A stretch of DNA of 64,000 nucleotides, from positions 2,722,001 to 2,786,000 of the forward strand of contig NZ_LT703001.1 in NCBI RefSeq assembly GCF_900149705.1, given 5' to 3'. The stretch is from Sphingorhabdus sp. Alg231-15. Lineage in GTDB: Bacteria > Pseudomonadota > Alphaproteobacteria > Sphingomonadales > Sphingomonadaceae. Shown piece after piece: positions 1 to 9,069 of the stretch. Every line of letters begins with the position of its first letter. Positions within the stretch are counted from its first letter, which is position 1. The translations under genes and the position numbers were made by a program. The notes under the pieces are model-generated. The model was given only the letters and a program-made list of their open reading frames with translations. It had not been told where the DNA came from and ran no database searches.

Positions 1-2
1 GA

Positions 3-299
3 CGCTATGAAACCTCCCTGAAGGTGGCGGCTTCCAAATATTATGCCGACGGCAAGGGCAAGGAAACAGCATCGGTCTTGATGGATGATATTGATGTGGG
101 CCTGTTCACCGCCCGTCCGGGAATTGGCGCGTTTGGCAAAGAGGACGTGATCAGCATGGAGCGCAAGCGGATAAAATCCGGCGATCAGGTGATCCGCATC
201 ATCTCTACCAAAGAGCCGAAATTTGTCGGTGTCGATCCTTATAACAAATATGTGGACCGCAACAGCGATGATAATGTGGTGGCGGTTTCGGACAGCTAA
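3..299 (+). CDS. C-terminal end of an M1-peptidase / ABC-permease-like protein (5' partial)
   Basis: The reading frame is open from base 3, so the start lies outside the window; the GTG at 24 is an internal codon, not a likely start. About 98 residues remain, ending at TAA 297-299. The tail has the pattern VGVDPYNKYVDRNSDDN, which I associate from memory with the C-terminus of sphingomonad ABC-permease / M1-aminopeptidase fusion proteins. No catalytic motif is left in the visible part, so the family call rests on this tail alone. It is convergent with the Oar-like receptor gene and separated from it by a strong hairpin. Confidence 0.55.
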   Translation, partial: RYETSLKVAASKYYADGKGKETASVLMDDIDVGLFTARPGIGAFGKEDVISMERKRIKSGDQVIRIISTKEPKFVGVDPYNKYVDRNSDDNVVAVSDS

Positions 300-325
300 G
301 CTGCTCTTCTCGCAATAACCAAAAG

Positions 326-359
326 AAAAACGGCGGCGCTTTTCAGCACCGCCGTTTTT
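326..359. terminator. Bidirectional rho-independent terminator
   Basis: Arms 326-339 and 346-359 form a 14-bp stem with one C-A mismatch, a GC-rich core (CGGCGGCGC / GCACCGCCG) and a 6-base loop. An A-run on the left and a T-run on the right let it work on both strands. It sits between the two convergent genes ending at 299 and 395. Confidence 0.9.
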
Positions 360-394
360 TCTGACCGATCAAAATCGGCTTGTAAGAATCTGCA

Positions 395-3300
395 TCAGAA
401 CTCGTAGCGAACGCCGAGCTGAATCCGCCATGCCGAGCTGGACACGGTTACGTCATTGTCGTCATCCGGATTGAAGCCGGTGATGATGTAACGTCCCTGT
501 GCATCAACTCCGCCATCAACGACGTCAACAAGATCGCCGCGGCTCCGGGCTTCGTTCCACTCACCGTCGATAAGGTTGAGGACATTGTCAAAATCGGCAA
601 ACAGCTCAATTTTGTCTTCAACACCGAACAGTCGTCCTGGACCAGGGATCTCCTGGCTGAGGCGCATATCCATGTCGAAGGTCCAGTCATTGCGACAGGT
701 ATTGCGTCGGATGGACTGACCAGCTGTGAAGCCACAATTTGTCCCATTCACATAGTCAATCAGTGACTGAACAGCGGCCGGATCACTCGAAGGTGATACA
801 TTCGCGTCGCTTACACCTGATGGAATGTATAGCAATGCGTTGTCCGTACCCGATGCGCGATCGTTGAAGACGCTGCCGCCATCAAAAGTCAAGCTGTAAG
901 GCCGACCGGACCGTGCTGTGAAGAACATCGCCAGCTGCGTATCGAAGTCGTCAATGAACTGCTCTTCAAACGTCGTGGCAAACGTGAAGTTGTGCCGTGT
1001 CTGGAAGTTAGACGTCGAGGTTGCAGGATTCTGACGGTCGAAAGCAGCCGTCACATCAAAGTTTGATGTTGCGGTCGAGCTGCCGACGTTGCGGAAGTTG
1101 TTTGATTCCGTAAACGCATAACCCATGTTGATCGAAACGCTGCCACCATCCGTGAAGATGCCTTCATTAAAGCGCTTGGACAGGGCCACAGAGAAAACGT
1201 GGCTGTCATAGGAACGACCGTTGGTCAGCTGGATGAAGTCATCCAGGCCGGTATTGAAGCAGGTGTCGCCTGGAACAATGCCGGTATATGTTGGAGGAGT
1301 GCCTCCACCATTTTGCAATTGCGCATTACAACCAGCGTTGAGCGGATCAATCGCATCGTAAATTGGTCGGCCATCGACGGTAAAGCCGTTCAGTCCGACA
1401 TTTGGATTGACCACCTGCACCAGATCGACAAAGTTCAGCGGATCATTGAACCGAGAGTAAATATAATCGAGGTTCAGGTTCCAGTCTGAGAAAAAGCCGC
1501 CATCGGTGCCGAACTGTGTCGATAGACCCAAGTTAGCACGAAACACCGTTGGAACATCCAGGTCAGGACTGGTCGACTGCACATCACCGCCGCCTGCTGC
1601 TGCTCGATTTGAAGCAGCCTGTACTGCGCACTGCGGGAAGCCGGTGAACTGGCCAGCACCGTCGAGAACATTGAAGCTGCCATCCGGGTTTACCAGGCCA
1701 GCACATTCACCGCTGAATGTATTGCCATCCACCGAAGAGAAACCGTTGTTCGAGAAAGCGTTGGAGAAGAAAACAACCGGGTCGCCGCCAGAGAACCAAC
1801 CAATGCCGCCGGTGATCGAGGTGTTCCGGAAGAACCCGTCATTGTCCAAGTCATATGTCGCTGCCAGACGTGGCAAGATGACAGTATCGATGCTGCTGAA
1901 CGGGCTGGCATTTGTAATACCAAAGCGCTGAAGGAAGGATGGATTGGCACGTGGTGCGTCGCCATCATATAGCTGCACCCGGATACCGGCTGTCACATTA
2001 AGCTGATCTGTTGCTTGCCACTCATCCTGAGCATAGAAAGAGTAGATCTGCCGACCGAACAAGGCTGCCGCTTCGTTGATATCACCAGATGGTGTTGATC
2101 GAATGGTTGCGCCACCCAATGCGCCGCTGATCAGATCATCAGATCCTGCAAAGACGCTCGAGAACCCGCCGCTTGCTACGTCACCATTCTGAAAGTCAGT
2201 CAGGTTGCGGAAGAAGATCGTCCCGGTCGCATTGATTGCGAACAAGTTGAATACTTCCAGATCGTTAAGCTCTGCGCCCAGCTTGAAGCGGTGATCGCCG
2301 GCATCAATATTCATTTGGAATTTATACTGATCGACTGTTTGATCCAGCTGGTTTGCGGAACGGAAAATGCCCGGGCCAGTTGAGAGGCGGCCATTTTCAG
2401 TGGTCTGTCCGGCAACTGGCGTTACGCCAACTGAAAGACGTACAATCGGGTTATCCGATTGTGCTTCACCGCCGCCAACAGGGCCCTGAACATCACCAAC
2501 TTCGGAACGGGAAAGACGCAGTTCCGTTGAAATATTATCTGTCCAGTCCGAAAAGAGACGGAGAGAATAATAGTCTGAGATCGTGCCTTCATCTTCAAAA
2601 CTGTTAAGACCCGTAAGTTCCTGTCCACCAAAATCGGTTTCGACATTGGTTTCTTCGAGACGCTGATAGGTCGCTTCCAGACGGTGGTCTTGGGTAATAT
2701 AAGCATCCAGACGACCGAAATAGCGAACGCTGGATTCTGGCAGCGCACGAGGATAGCCTCCAACATCAATGCCATAAACGCTCTGCGCAATCTGGGCGAA
2801 CTGGTCAAACTGACCTTGGGTTACGAAATCTGCTTCATTGGGAAATCCAGAACCGGTCGGGCCGAAGTCGTTAGAATCGCCAAGATCGGTTTCTTCATAG
2901 CCTGCGAAGAAGAACAGACGATCCGGAATGATTGGACCAGAAAGGGTCGCACCCCAACGTTTCTCCTGGAACGCCGCTGGAACGAATGATTCGCCGCCAG
3001 CTGTGTCGCCGCGGAGACCTTCGTCACGGAAGGTGAAGAAAGCGCTGCCGTGGAATTGATTTTGGCCCGATTTGGTGACCACGTTAACGGCACAGCCGGT
3101 AAAGTCGGAATATTCAACATCAAATGGCGCAAATTCAACCGAGGTTTCACGAATGGCATCAAATGGCAGTGGCAAGGCATTACGCGCTGCGAAAGGTGTG
3201 CCGTTCAAGCCAAAGGTATCAGCTTGAACGATACCATCGACAGTGAATGTGTTAGAGCGATCATTGCCGCCCAAGCAGCTGATACGATCGACTTCATTGG

Positions 3301-3814
3301 CGCGGTCAAGGCTGACGCGTGGGTCAATACGAATGATATCGCGAACGTCGCGAGAGATGCTCGGGAACGCTTCCAGCGTATCCACACCAAAGGACTGACC
3401 GGGGCCAACAGCAAGCTGCGTAACGTTAGCGCGTGTGCCCGTCACGACGATCACTTGGTCGGAACCGCCTGCAGCCAGTTCAAAAGTGAATTCGGTGTCA
3501 CCTTGAAGGTTGATAAACACGTCTTCTACGGTCTGGCCTTCAAAATCAGGTGCCGTAGCTGTAATTGTATATGGTCCGCCTGGTACCAAAGATGCCGAAC
3601 GAAACTGGCCGTTGCCGGAAGTGGTAACCGTCCGGGACTGGCCGGTACGCGTATCGGTAATCGTAACCGAAGCGCCGCTGATTGCGTTACCGGCATCATC
3701 TCTGACCTGGCCTTCGATACCAGATGTAATTTGTTGCGCCGAAGCTGGCGTGGCCATCAAGCCTGCAGTGGAAAGACTGACAACACTGGCAGCCAAGAGA
3801 TATTTAATTTTCAT
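395..3814 (-). CDS. Oar-like TonB-dependent receptor with N-terminal carboxypeptidase-regulatory-like domain
   Basis: Outer-membrane protein of about 1139 residues. A signal peptide (MKIKYLLAAS...) is probably cut after ATPASAQ. A carboxypeptidase-regulatory-like beta-sandwich follows at roughly residues 30-115 (IEGQVRDDAGNAISGASVTI), then a plug and a long barrel ending in the terminal aromatic strand motif GVRYEF. This matches Oar/OmpA-related TonB-dependent transporters; the ligand is unknown. I prefer the ATG at 3814 because GGGGAA lies about 8 nt upstream of it and the signal peptide starts there. An in-frame ATG at 3829 is the alternative. The roughly 230-bp upstream gap should hold its promoter; I see no clear operator there. 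Confidence 0.88.
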   Translation of the reverse strand: MKIKYLLAASVVSLSTAGLMATPASAQQITSGIEGQVRDDAGNAISGASVTITDTRTGQSRTVTTSGNGQFRSASLVPGGPYTITATAPDFEGQTVEDVFINLQGDTEFTFELAAGGSDQVIVVTGTRANVTQLAVGPGQSFGVDTLEAFPSISRDVRDIIRIDPRVSLDRANEVDRISCLGGNDRSNTFTVDGIVQADTFGLNGTPFAARNALPLPFDAIRETSVEFAPFDVEYSDFTGCAVNVVTKSGQNQFHGSAFFTFRDEGLRGDTAGGESFVPAAFQEKRWGATLSGPIIPDRLFFFAGYEETDLGDSNDFGPTGSGFPNEADFVTQGQFDQFAQIAQSVYGIDVGGYPRALPESSVRYFGRLDAYITQDHRLEATYQRLEETNVETDFGGQELTGLNSFEDEGTISDYYSLRLFSDWTDNISTELRLSRSEVGDVQGPVGGGEAQSDNPIVRLSVGVTPVAGQTTENGRLSTGPGIFRSANQLDQTVDQYKFQMNIDAGDHRFKLGAELNDLEVFNLFAINATGTIFFRNLTDFQNGDVASGGFSSVFAGSDDLISGALGGATIRSTPSGDINEAAALFGRQIYSFYAQDEWQATDQLNVTAGIRVQLYDGDAPRANPSFLQRFGITNASPFSSIDTVILPRLAATYDLDNDGFFRNTSITGGIGWFSGGDPVVFFSNAFSNNGFSSVDGNTFSGECAGLVNPDGSFNVLDGAGQFTGFPQCAVQAASNRAAAGGGDVQSTSPDLDVPTVFRANLGLSTQFGTDGGFFSDWNLNLDYIYSRFNDPLNFVDLVQVVNPNVGLNGFTVDGRPIYDAIDPLNAGCNAQLQNGGGTPPTYTGIVPGDTCFNTGLDDFIQLTNGRSYDSHVFSVALSKRFNEGIFTDGGSVSINMGYAFTESNNFRNVGSSTATSNFDVTAAFDRQNPATSTSNFQTRHNFTFATTFEEQFIDDFDTQLAMFFTARSGRPYSLTFDGGSVFNDRASGTDNALLYIPSGVSDANVSPSSDPAAVQSLIDYVNGTNCGFTAGQSIRRNTCRNDWTFDMDMRLSQEIPGPGRLFGVEDKIELFADFDNVLNLIDGEWNEARSRGDLVDVVDGGVDAQGRYIITGFNPDDDNDVTVSSSAWRIQLGVRYEF

Positions 3815-4046
3815 GATCACATTCCCCATGGTGGTCTTCGAATTTTTGACAACTCATGATTGGAACAGCGCCCTCTGCGATCCCAACCATCCGCACGAAT
3901 TGCTCTTAGGAGGCTAAAATGACAGTTTTGTCTCAACCGCAACCACTTTATTTTGCATTGCAGCAATTAGTTTTTATCCACAATTTATCAAGGGCTTGGA
4001 ATTTCGCCCTGATATCCGGATGATCGCAAATTTGTGGAGTTCTATC

Positions 4047-4667
4047 TTATTGAATTATATTGTTTATTGCTTCTGTGACCATTGTAAAATCGTCAGAAAT
4101 CGAATTTTCTGACTGTTGTGAATATATCACTATATCTGCATGGGCCTGTGAAGGTTCGACATACTTATCATGCATGGGGTCGACCTGATTGGCAAAGACT
4201 TCCCGGACCGAGTCGGCGGTACGTCCTCTTTCCCTGACATCGCGTTCCAGACGCCTTTCAAAACGGGTACTACTTTCGCAACGGACGAAGACGGACAAAT
4301 CAAATAGCTGCCGCAAGGGCGCATGATGCAGGATCAATATGCCGTCGACCAAGATGAGAGGTCTTGGCTCTGTCAGCGCTGTTTCGGCCTTTGGCATATG
4401 AGTGGGAAAATCATAAAGGGGGCGATGGATGGGCTGGCCCTGTTTGAGCATTGCCAACTGGACGCACATTTTGTCAAAATCGACCGCATCGGGGTGATCG
4501 AAATTGGGCCCGCCTTTTCCTTCAGGTGCTTCGCCATAGCCAAAGAAGTAATCGTCCTGTGGCAAGATCACACATCGTTCGGGACCGAGTGTTCCGAATA
4601 CATGAGCAGCGAGCGTCGATTTGCCCGAACAGCTGCCGCCGCTAATGCCCACTATTTTTGGAGTCAT
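4047..4667 (-). CDS. udk: Uridine kinase
   Basis: Cytosolic P-loop kinase of 206 residues, the usual size for uridine/cytidine kinase, which phosphorylates uridine or cytidine to the 5'-monophosphate in pyrimidine salvage. The Walker A motif GGSCSGKS is at residues 10-17. LPQDDYFF follows at about 35-42 and a Walker-B-like ILVDGILIL near 105. It is the last gene of a leftward operon: its ATG overlaps the stop of the oxygenase gene by 4 nt, and a NupC-type nucleoside transporter lies further upstream, which supports a nucleoside salvage role. A phosphoribulokinase-like activity is less likely given the context. Confidence 0.85.
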   Translation of the reverse strand: MTPKIVGISGGSCSGKSTLAAHVFGTLGPERCVILPQDDYFFGYGEAPEGKGGPNFDHPDAVDFDKMCVQLAMLKQGQPIHRPLYDFPTHMPKAETALTEPRPLILVDGILILHHAPLRQLFDLSVFVRCESSTRFERRLERDVRERGRTADSVREVFANQVDPMHDKYVEPSQAHADIVIYSQQSENSISDDFTMVTEAINNIIQ

Positions 4668-5608
4668 GCCAAGCCGATTTCGCGCAGGCGTTCCATCAAA
4701 TAGTCATGTGCTGTGATCGGTTCCGGATAGAGATCGGGATGATCTTCATCAACACATTCTGGCAACGTCTCGATCAGATAGTCTGGCCGGAAATGCAGGA
4801 AGAATGGCATTGAATAGCGTGAATGTCCGCGCCGTTCCGGTGCGGGATTGACCACCCTGTGGGTCGTCGATGGCAACCGGTTGTTGGTCAGCCGCTGCAG
4901 CATGTCACCGATATTGACTGCCAGCTCCCCCGGCTTCGGTGTCACGGCACGCCAATTGCCCTGCTTGTCGAGCAACTCCAGTCCCGCCTCTTCCGCCCCG
5001 ATCAACAGCGTGATGGTGTTGATATCTTCATGAGCCGCAGCGCGGACCGCAGGCGAATCTGCCGGAACAGGCGGATAGTGGATCAGGCGTAATATACTGT
5101 TGCCATCGCGGACCGTGTCATCAAAAAAATCGGGGTCCATGTTCAGAAAGCGGGCAATGCCCTCCAGGATCCGTTGACCGGCCCGGTCAAAGGCGGCGAA
5201 AAGATCCAGATAACAATCACGAAAGCCGTCCACTTCTTCGGGCCAGATATTTGTACTCATAAAAGGTTCAAACGCATGACCGCCGGGCAGTTGTCGACCG
5301 ATATGCCAGAATTCCTTCAGGTCATGTATGTCGGAATCCTTCGCGGCCTCCGTGCCAAAGGGCGTGTAACCTCGGGCGCCGCCGCCGCCAGGAACATGAT
5401 ATTTTCGTTTCACATCATCGGGAAGCGCAAAAAAGGTCCGTGACATTTTTTCTGCCTTGTCGATCAGATCATCCGATATCCCGTGATCCGCAACAATGGC
5501 AAAGCCCCAGTCGGAAAAGGATCGACCAATGCTGGCCGCAAATGCATCCTTGTCCTGATCGGCCAAGGCCAGAGAGATTGATGATAGGGTATCGTTGGTG
5601 TCTGACAT
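4664..5608 (-). CDS. 2-oxoglutarate/Fe(II)-dependent oxygenase, isopenicillin-N-synthase superfamily
   Basis: 314 residues with the N-terminal DIOX_N region (about 5-120) and a C-terminal 2OG-Fe(II) domain. Iron ligands read as H193, D195 and H250. The 2-oxoglutarate binding pair RxS is R264 and S266, so the site is complete. The enzyme should couple 2-oxoglutarate decarboxylation to oxidation of an unknown substrate. It lies between a nucleoside transporter (43-nt gap) and uridine kinase (4-nt overlap). Fungal thymine-7-hydroxylase belongs to the same superfamily, so a nucleoside or base substrate is a reasonable inference. No direct evidence fixes the substrate. Confidence 0.85.
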   Translation of the reverse strand: MSDTNDTLSSISLALADQDKDAFAASIGRSFSDWGFAIVADHGISDDLIDKAEKMSRTFFALPDDVKRKYHVPGGGGARGYTPFGTEAAKDSDIHDLKEFWHIGRQLPGGHAFEPFMSTNIWPEEVDGFRDCYLDLFAAFDRAGQRILEGIARFLNMDPDFFDDTVRDGNSILRLIHYPPVPADSPAVRAAAHEDINTITLLIGAEEAGLELLDKQGNWRAVTPKPGELAVNIGDMLQRLTNNRLPSTTHRVVNPAPERRGHSRYSMPFFLHFRPDYLIETLPECVDEDHPDLYPEPITAHDYLMERLREIGLA

Positions 5609-5651
5609 GACTCTATGATGCTCTGCTTATCCGTTTTGTCAATCTATCGGG

Positions 5652-6887
5652 TCAACCGAGGCTTAACAATAGGCCAGCCAGGGCTGCGCTCATCAGATTG
5701 GCCAGCGATCCAGCCGCCAGCGCCCTGATGCCAAGCCGTGCAATGACCGGACGCTGGTTGGGCGCTAGGCCGCCTGTGACGGCCAACTGAATGGCGATCG
5801 ACAGGAAATTGGCAAATCCGCACAAGGCAAAGGTCACGATCGCTACCGTAAGCGGAGAGAGCTCTCCGCTCATGCCACCCAGATCGCTAAAGGCGACAAA
5901 CTCATTGATAACAACTTTGGTGCCGAACAAGCCGCCGGCAGCCAAGGCTTCATCCCACGGTACACCGAGCAGGAACATGATCGGCGCGAAGATATAACCG
6001 ATAATCTGCTGGAAGCTGAGTTCAGGTTGGCCAAACCAACCACCGATCCCGCCCAATATACCGTTGGCAAGCGCCACCAGCGCGACAAAGGCTAAAACCA
6101 TGGCGCCGACCGCAACAGCAATTTTGACGCCGGTCTGAGCGCCCATTGACGCCGCCATTATGATATTGGCCGGCTTTTCTTCTTCATAGTCCACGGCAGC
6201 CACTAGCTCTTCCGGTGCTTCGGAATCGGGATCGTCGGGCATGATAATCTTGGCCATCAAGATGCCGCCGGGCGCCGACATGAACGCCGCCGCCAGAAGA
6301 TAGTCGATTTTGATACCCATGGACGCATAGGCAGCCAATATCGTTCCCGCGACGCCGGCCATGCCGACGCTCATCACTGTAAACAGCTGGGACTCAGTAA
6401 GTTTTGCAAGATAGGGGCGGATGACCAGTGGGGATTCTGACTGACCGACAAATATGTTCGCAGCGGCGCACAGGGATTCGACTTTGGATATCCCGGTGAC
6501 TTTCTGAATTCCGCCGCCCACCCATTTGATGATGAATTGCATCACCCCAAGATAATAGAGGATGGAAATAAGCGCGGAGAAGAAGATAATGACCGGTAGC
6601 GCAGAGATGGCAAAGCTGGCGCCGCCAAGATCGGCATCGGCCAGCGGACCGAAAATGAACTTCGTTCCCTCGCTCGAGTAGCTTAGCAATTGCGATACAC
6701 CAGTCGACATGGCGCTGATAACCCGTTTCCCCCAGGGCACATAGAGTACCAATATTGCGATACTGGCCTGCAGGGCGAAGGCCGCAGCTACGACCCGAAG
6801 GCGGATATTCTTTCGTCCGGTTGAAAGGGTGAAGGCGAGCAGCAATATAACCGCCATGCCAGCGATGCTTGTCAGAATAGAGATCAT
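5652..6887 (-). CDS. Concentrative nucleoside transporter (CNT/NupC family)
   Basis: Inner-membrane protein of 411 residues with about ten hydrophobic segments. It has the three-part CNT architecture: an N-terminal helical segment, a gate-like region, and a C-terminal core with FVGQSESPLVIRPYL and the downstream NEFVAF motif typical of the family. It should import nucleosides with a cation gradient. It is 22 nt downstream of the LOG gene and 43 nt upstream of the oxygenase gene, in one leftward operon ending with uridine kinase. Confidence 0.88.
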   Translation of the reverse strand: MISILTSIAGMAVILLLAFTLSTGRKNIRLRVVAAAFALQASIAILVLYVPWGKRVISAMSTGVSQLLSYSSEGTKFIFGPLADADLGGASFAISALPVIIFFSALISILYYLGVMQFIIKWVGGGIQKVTGISKVESLCAAANIFVGQSESPLVIRPYLAKLTESQLFTVMSVGMAGVAGTILAAYASMGIKIDYLLAAAFMSAPGGILMAKIIMPDDPDSEAPEELVAAVDYEEEKPANIIMAASMGAQTGVKIAVAVGAMVLAFVALVALANGILGGIGGWFGQPELSFQQIIGYIFAPIMFLLGVPWDEALAAGGLFGTKVVINEFVAFSDLGGMSGELSPLTVAIVTFALCGFANFLSIAIQLAVTGGLAPNQRPVIARLGIRALAAGSLANLMSAALAGLLLSLG

Positions 6888-6909
6888 AGCCGCAGTGTCC
6901 CGACTTTTA

Positions 6910-7479
6910 CTACCATGTCACTTCCCCCTCGGATCCGGTAAATTCAGATGTCAGCTGGTCCAAAATGTCGCCAATGTCTTCGCTCAGGATAAGCTGTTTT
7001 CGGCGGGCTTCTGACATGAAGCCGTGCCCCGCGACATTGTCCAGAAAAGCGGTGAGCGAATCCCAATAGCCATCGACATTGAGCAACCCAATCGGCTTGC
7101 CGTGGTAGCCGAGCGCTTTCCAGGTCCATGCTTCAAACAGTTCGTCCAACGTCCCGATACCGCCGGGTATGGCAACAAATCCATCGGTCAGCTCTGTCAT
7201 TTTTGCCTTGCGCTCATGCATGGAGGTAACGACATGCAGTTCAGTCAGACCGGTATGGGCGACCTCATGATCTTTCAGCATTTCAGGTATGACGCCGTAG
7301 ACTTTCCCGCCGCCATCAAGCACGGCATCGGCAATAATACCCATCAGGCCCAGGCGACCGCCGCCAAAGACCAGATCGATGTTACGCTGAGCCATGGTCT
7401 GGCCTAATATTTTTGCTGTCTCGGCGAAAACAGGGTCCCCCCCAGCGCTCGCGCCACAATAAACCGCTAGTCTTTGCAC
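6910..7479 (-). CDS. LOG-family nucleoside 5'-monophosphate phosphoribohydrolase (TIGR00730)
   Basis: 189 residues with a Rossmann-type fold. GGGRLGLMG is near residues 39-47 and the signature PGGIGTLDE is near 104-112; the Arg and Glu of these motifs are intact. The family hydrolyses purine or cytokinin riboside monophosphates to free base and ribose 5-phosphate, and was formerly annotated as lysine decarboxylase. It is the first gene of the leftward nucleoside operon. The promoter must lie in the 157-bp divergent gap to the YhhQ-type gene. Confidence 0.87.
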   Translation of the reverse strand: MQRLAVYCGASAGGDPVFAETAKILGQTMAQRNIDLVFGGGRLGLMGIIADAVLDGGGKVYGVIPEMLKDHEVAHTGLTELHVVTSMHERKAKMTELTDGFVAIPGGIGTLDELFEAWTWKALGYHGKPIGLLNVDGYWDSLTAFLDNVAGHGFMSEARRKQLILSEDIGDILDQLTSEFTGSEGEVTW

Positions 7480-7546
7480 AAATTCCCCTTTGGACCGAAC
7501 TTTGCCCCCAGATGCGTCTGGCTAGCTAAACCAGAACTCTATTGAT

Positions 7547-7589
7547 TCCTCCCTAGAGGAAAATCGCGGAGAGTCACGATTCCTTTTTT
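7547..7589 (+). promoter_or_regulatory. Candidate attenuator: two mutually exclusive hairpins before the YhhQ-type gene
   Basis: Hairpin 1 pairs TCCTC (7547-7551) with GAGGA (7556-7560). Hairpin 2 pairs GGAAAATCG (7558-7566, two bases bulged) with CGATTCC (7577-7583) and is followed by six T. They share bases 7558-7560, so both cannot form together. Two further T-runs follow up to about 7616. This looks like a leader terminator with an alternative fold. I could not match it to a known preQ1 riboswitch class. Confidence 0.35.
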
Positions 7590-7636
7590 CCTGTTTGTTT
7601 TTGGTGCTTTTTTTTCCGTCGCGACCGCGCTAGGCA

Positions 7637-8284
7637 ATGAAGATGACAGCGATTTCAGAAACAAAACACATCCCCCGCGGGCTCTTTATCATTTGCGTTC
7701 TTTATGGCGGAATGGCCAGTCTGGCGGGAATTTTGGGTAATAAACTGGTGGCGCTGGGGCCATTGGCGGTGGAAGCGGGCATATTCGCTTTCATCCTGTT
7801 GGTGGTGCTGGCAGGAGCGGTGGCCGAAGTTTATGGGCGGGCCACGGCAAACCGAATAGTTGTTTTTGGATTCGTTCCGATCATCATGTCGATGATTCTG
7901 ATCCAGCTGGTCCTGGCCTTGCCGCCTGCTTCCTTTTGGGAAGAAGAAAAGCGCGTCGCCTTTGACATCATATTGAACCAGTCGACCCGGCTGATGTTTG
8001 CCGGGATCATCGCTTATGGCACATCCCAGCTGCTCAATGTCTTCATCATTACCCGACTGAAAGGGGAGAGCGGTAAGCTGCTGTGGCTTCGCAGCATGAT
8101 TGCTGGCGTTGTGAGCCAGGCCGTCGATACGGTGATATTTATTACGGTCGCCTTTTACGGTGTTGCGCCGCTTTTGAAAATCATGCCGGGGCAATTGCTT
8201 GCCAAGGTAATTTTGTCGGCGGTATTCGTACCGCCGCTGATCTATGGCATCGTAAGGATGGCCAAACGACTTGACGCGGAGTGA
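7637..8284 (+). CDS. Queuosine precursor transporter (YhhQ / VUT family)
   Basis: Inner-membrane protein of 215 residues with about six hydrophobic segments. It has the family patterns VAEVYGR (near 71-77) and QLLNVFIITRLK followed by LWLRSMIAGVVSQAVDT. The family imports preQ0/preQ1 for queuosine synthesis; E. coli YhhQ is the studied member. A T-rich leader with competing hairpins lies upstream. Its stop overlaps the GTG start of the next gene by 4 nt. An ATG at 7643 is an alternative start. Confidence 0.85.
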   Translation: MKMTAISETKHIPRGLFIICVLYGGMASLAGILGNKLVALGPLAVEAGIFAFILLVVLAGAVAEVYGRATANRIVVFGFVPIIMSMILIQLVLALPPASFWEEEKRVAFDIILNQSTRLMFAGIIAYGTSQLLNVFIITRLKGESGKLLWLRSMIAGVVSQAVDTVIFITVAFYGVAPLLKIMPGQLLAKVILSAVFVPPLIYGIVRMAKRLDAE

Positions 8285-9069
8285 AGCTTTTTAGGTTCTC
8301 CTTGTTCACATGGCCACTATTCGGATGCCTGGCTGTCATTGCAGCCTGCTCAGCACCCGCGGAACAATCCGCGCCGTCCCCGGATAGCAATATTGTCACG
8401 ATAGTTGGAGCGATCCATGGCCAGCATCGCCGCAGCGAAGCTTATTCCCTGGCCGTCTTACAGGCAGCCATCGACAAATTTGATCCCGATATCATCATGG
8501 TCGAACTCCCACCTGAGCGCTTTGCCAAGGCATCCGCAAATTACGAGAAATTTGGTGAAGTCAGGGAAAGCCGCGCTGATGACTTTCCTGAACTGATCGA
8601 TGTCGTTTTTCCAATGCGAAAAGAGATGGGCTTTCAGATGATTCCGGTGGCGGCCTGGACACAGAAAATTGCCGATGATCGGCGCGCTGCGTTAGCGCGA
8701 TTGCAGAAAGATGCTGCGCGCACCAGCGACTGGTCCGCGCATCAGGCGGCCAACCGAGCCTATAGCCGGACGGTGAGCGGGCGTTCCGATGATCCGTTGT
8801 TCATTCATAGTGAGGCTTATGATCAAGCGGTGAAATTGCGGCAGGAAACTTATGAAGAGCTGTTCGGCAAAGATCTGGGACCGGGTGGCTGGAAAAATAT
8901 CAATGCAGCCCATTTTATGAAAATTGCGGCTGCGCTGGATGAGTTGAAGGGGCAGAAAAAGCGGATTCTCATCCTCTATGGCGCCTGGCACAAATATTGG
9001 TTTCTGGAACAGTTGCAGAAGCGTGATGATATTCAGCTTGTCAGTGCAGCAGCCTTGTTTGAGGATTAA
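8281..9069 (+). CDS. Lipoprotein with TraB/GumN/ChaN-like fold, function unknown
   Basis: 262 residues from a GTG start that overlaps the preceding stop (GTGA). The signal peptide ends in a lipobox VIAAC with the lipid-modified Cys at residue 23, so it is probably membrane-anchored on the periplasmic side. IVGAIHGQHRRSEAY near 38-52, an EL(P)xxR-type motif (VELPPERF) and a late ILILYGAWHKYW segment recall the GxxH / ExxxR / G-x-x-H pattern of the TraB/GumN/ChaN group. Members of that group are putative metal-dependent hydrolases or haem-binding proteins. I give no specific function. It converges with the MocA-like gene, sharing 4 nt. Confidence 0.6.
   Translation: MKLFRFSLFTWPLFGCLAVIAACSAPAEQSAPSPDSNIVTIVGAIHGQHRRSEAYSLAVLQAAIDKFDPDIIMVELPPERFAKASANYEKFGEVRESRADDFPELIDVVFPMRKEMGFQMIPVAAWTQKIADDRRAALARLQKDAARTSDWSAHQAANRAYSRTVSGRSDDPLFIHSEAYDQAVKLRQETYEELFGKDLGPGGWKNINAAHFMKIAAALDELKGQKKRILILYGAWHKYWFLEQLQKRDDIQLVSAAALFED

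Noticed and set aside
3050-3859. Open frame on the plus strand opposite the Oar-like receptor
   Set aside because: It lies fully within a well-supported receptor gene and its translation has no domain or ribosome-binding site.
4000-4020. Terminator after the uridine kinase gene
   Set aside because: A 5-bp AGGGC/GCCCT stem exists, but with a long loop and no T-run on the transcribed strand.
7480-7636. preQ1 riboswitch upstream of the queuosine-precursor transporter gene
   Set aside because: I looked for the type I C-rich loop with its A-rich tail and for the type II layout; neither is visible. Only generic competing hairpins are supported.
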